The notes under the pieces were generated by a model, which ran no database searches, had not been told where the DNA came from, and worked only from the letters and a program-made list of their open reading frames with translations. From Hyphomicrobiaceae bacterium UBA2767 (GTDB taxonomy: Bacteria; Pseudomonadota; Alphaproteobacteria; Rhizobiales; Methyloligellaceae), in the NCBI GenBank assembly GCA_002352635.1, contig DEIT01000127.1, positions 1 to 6,824 on the forward strand: a DNA stretch of 6,824 bases, in the 5' to 3' direction. Each line of letters opens with the position of its first letter. Within the stretch, counting starts at the first letter, position 1. Both the position numbers and the translations under genes were made by a program. Positions 6,130 through 6,824 of this stretch are shown here, one piece after another.

Positions 6130-6301
6130 GACATAACATCGATATTTGCGGTGGTCCGTCAGCATCGCTCTCAAGTTTGTTTCGATAGTCCCATTTCTTG
6201 TCTAGAGTGGCGCTGTCCTGTTTCTAAGTTGTTTTCAACATCCGTTTACATTTTGCGGAACATGATTGAATCTCTGTTTAGCCAAGCGATTCGGAACTCG
6301 G

Positions 6302-6824
6302 ATGGACACGGTCAGGACTCAAAGGCGAGATGCCGCTGCCACGCGGAACGCCATTCTGGTCGCCGCAAAGCGATTGTTTACAACGAAAGGCTTTGAGGGC
6401 GTTGGCGTTCGAGAGATAGCCGCGGATGCCGGTGTCACGGCGGCTCTCGTGAACCGCTATTTCGGTTCGAAGGTCGGCCTGTTTGAAGAGGCCGTGATCC
6501 CTGCCCTCAATATCGATGAGCTGATGGCTGGGGACCGGTCCACGTTCGGTGCTCGGGCTGCGGTCTATTTCACCACCAAGTCCCATGACAACAATGACCT
6601 TGATCCGACGGTTGCATTTGTACGCTCCGCTGGAAGTGCCACCGTCATCCCGCTGGTGAGTGAAGCCATCGAGAAAACGGTGGTGGAGAGATTGGCCCAA
6701 TGGCTTGGTGGAGCGGACCCCAAACAGCGCGCTGCTTTGATCATCTCACACCTTGCCGGGTTCGACATGATGCGCCGCATTGTCAACGTCGATGCGCTGA
6801 CTTCGGAACATCTCGAAGCCATCA
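6302..6824 (+). CDS. TetR/AcrR-family transcriptional regulator (3' end outside window)
   Basis: The first 174 codons are visible. The N-terminal DNA-binding domain is clear: an initial helix (RNAILVAAKRLFTTKGFEGV, about residues 15-34) leads into the helix-turn-helix VREIAADAGVTAALVNRYFGSKVGLF (about 36-61), with the RYF-SK-LF signature of TetR proteins. The ligand/dimer domain follows, ending in LGGADPKQRAALIISHLAGFDMMRRIVNV, which resembles the C-terminal domain of a broad TetR group in which a helix with 'LAG---MRR' follows 'RAALI'. Such proteins usually repress a neighbouring gene or their own promoter until a small hydrophobic ligand binds. ATG 6302 gives the usual short lead before helix 1; the ribosome site is weak (GGAA at 6293-6296). 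Few residues are probably missing, since the family averages about 200. Targets may be to the right of the window; the divergent chemoreceptor is an alternative. Confidence 0.9.
   Translation, partial: MDTVRTQRRDAAATRNAILVAAKRLFTTKGFEGVGVREIAADAGVTAALVNRYFGSKVGLFEEAVIPALNIDELMAGDRSTFGARAAVYFTTKSHDNNDLDPTVAFVRSAGSATVIPLVSEAIEKTVVERLAQWLGGADPKQRAALIISHLAGFDMMRRIVNVDALTSEHLEAI

Larger units (their letters stand above)
5731..6301. other. Divergent intergenic region with clustered dyads, no convincing gene
   Basis: These 571 bp separate the chemoreceptor and TetR genes and are visibly more AT-rich than the genes. The open frames in it give unfamiliar peptides without a ribosome site and are rejected. 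A TATAAG on the minus strand (5856-5861) is a possible -10 for the chemoreceptor, but its -35 is poor. Several inverted repeats (listed separately) lie at 6034-6129. GANTC sites occur at 5761, 5961, 6268 and 6288, the last two within 35 bp of the TetR start; in alphaproteobacteria these are CcrM methylation targets. A small RNA in this space cannot be excluded. Confidence 0.6.

Noticed and set aside
5826..6134. 102-codon minus-strand open frame in the chemoreceptor-TetR gap
   Set aside because: No ribosome site, low-complexity unfamiliar peptide, and base composition like the surrounding non-coding DNA.
5710..6231. 12-bp direct repeat GTTTCTAAGTTG at 5710-5721 and 6220-6231
   Set aside because: One copy lies inside the chemoreceptor coding sequence and no further copies or flanking similarity are seen; treated as chance rather than as an attachment site or element end.

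Overview
The window looks like an alphaproteobacterial chromosome or large replicon, most likely from the Rhizobiales. This is inferred from moderately GC-rich coding DNA, a chemoreceptor of the type common in that group (Cache sensor, HAMP with a DRGDEIG motif, no C-terminal NWETF-type tether), GANTC sites in a regulatory gap, and the mix of LysR, TetR and dipeptide-type ABC transport genes. The genus cannot be fixed from the sequence alone.

Layout. Bases 1-1301, minus strand: a two-gene unit made of a cyclase/kynurenine-formamidase-like metal hydrolase (603-1301) followed after 17 bp by a CobW/COG0523-like protein (1-585) that runs off the left edge. Bases 1302-1487 form a divergent control region: a perfect ribosome binding site, a weak promoter and a LysR-type dyad. 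Bases 1488-2399, plus strand: a LysR regulator of Nac-like appearance that probably controls both itself and the cyclase unit. Bases 2400-2601 are a non-coding gap with two small hairpins. Bases 2602-3504, plus strand: a complete DppC/OppC-type permease with no partner transporter gene in view. Bases 3505-3600 separate converging genes and hold a long imperfect hairpin. Bases 3601-5730, minus strand: a full-length methyl-accepting chemotaxis protein. Bases 5731-6301 hold no convincing gene but contain several dyads. Bases 6302-6824, plus strand: a TetR-family regulator cut by the right edge.

How the parts may work together. The clearest functional unit is LysR / cyclase / CobW-like. The hydrolase keeps the family metal ligands, and its partner has the COG0523 layout but substitutions in every GTPase motif and in the CxCC metal motif. 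That makes it a candidate pseudo-GTPase, and I regard it as the most unusual item here. The permease, chemoreceptor and TetR gene have separate transcription directions, and nothing in the sequence ties them to the LysR unit. I found no mobile element, CRISPR array, tRNA or rRNA, and no clear evidence of a wholly new multi-gene system.
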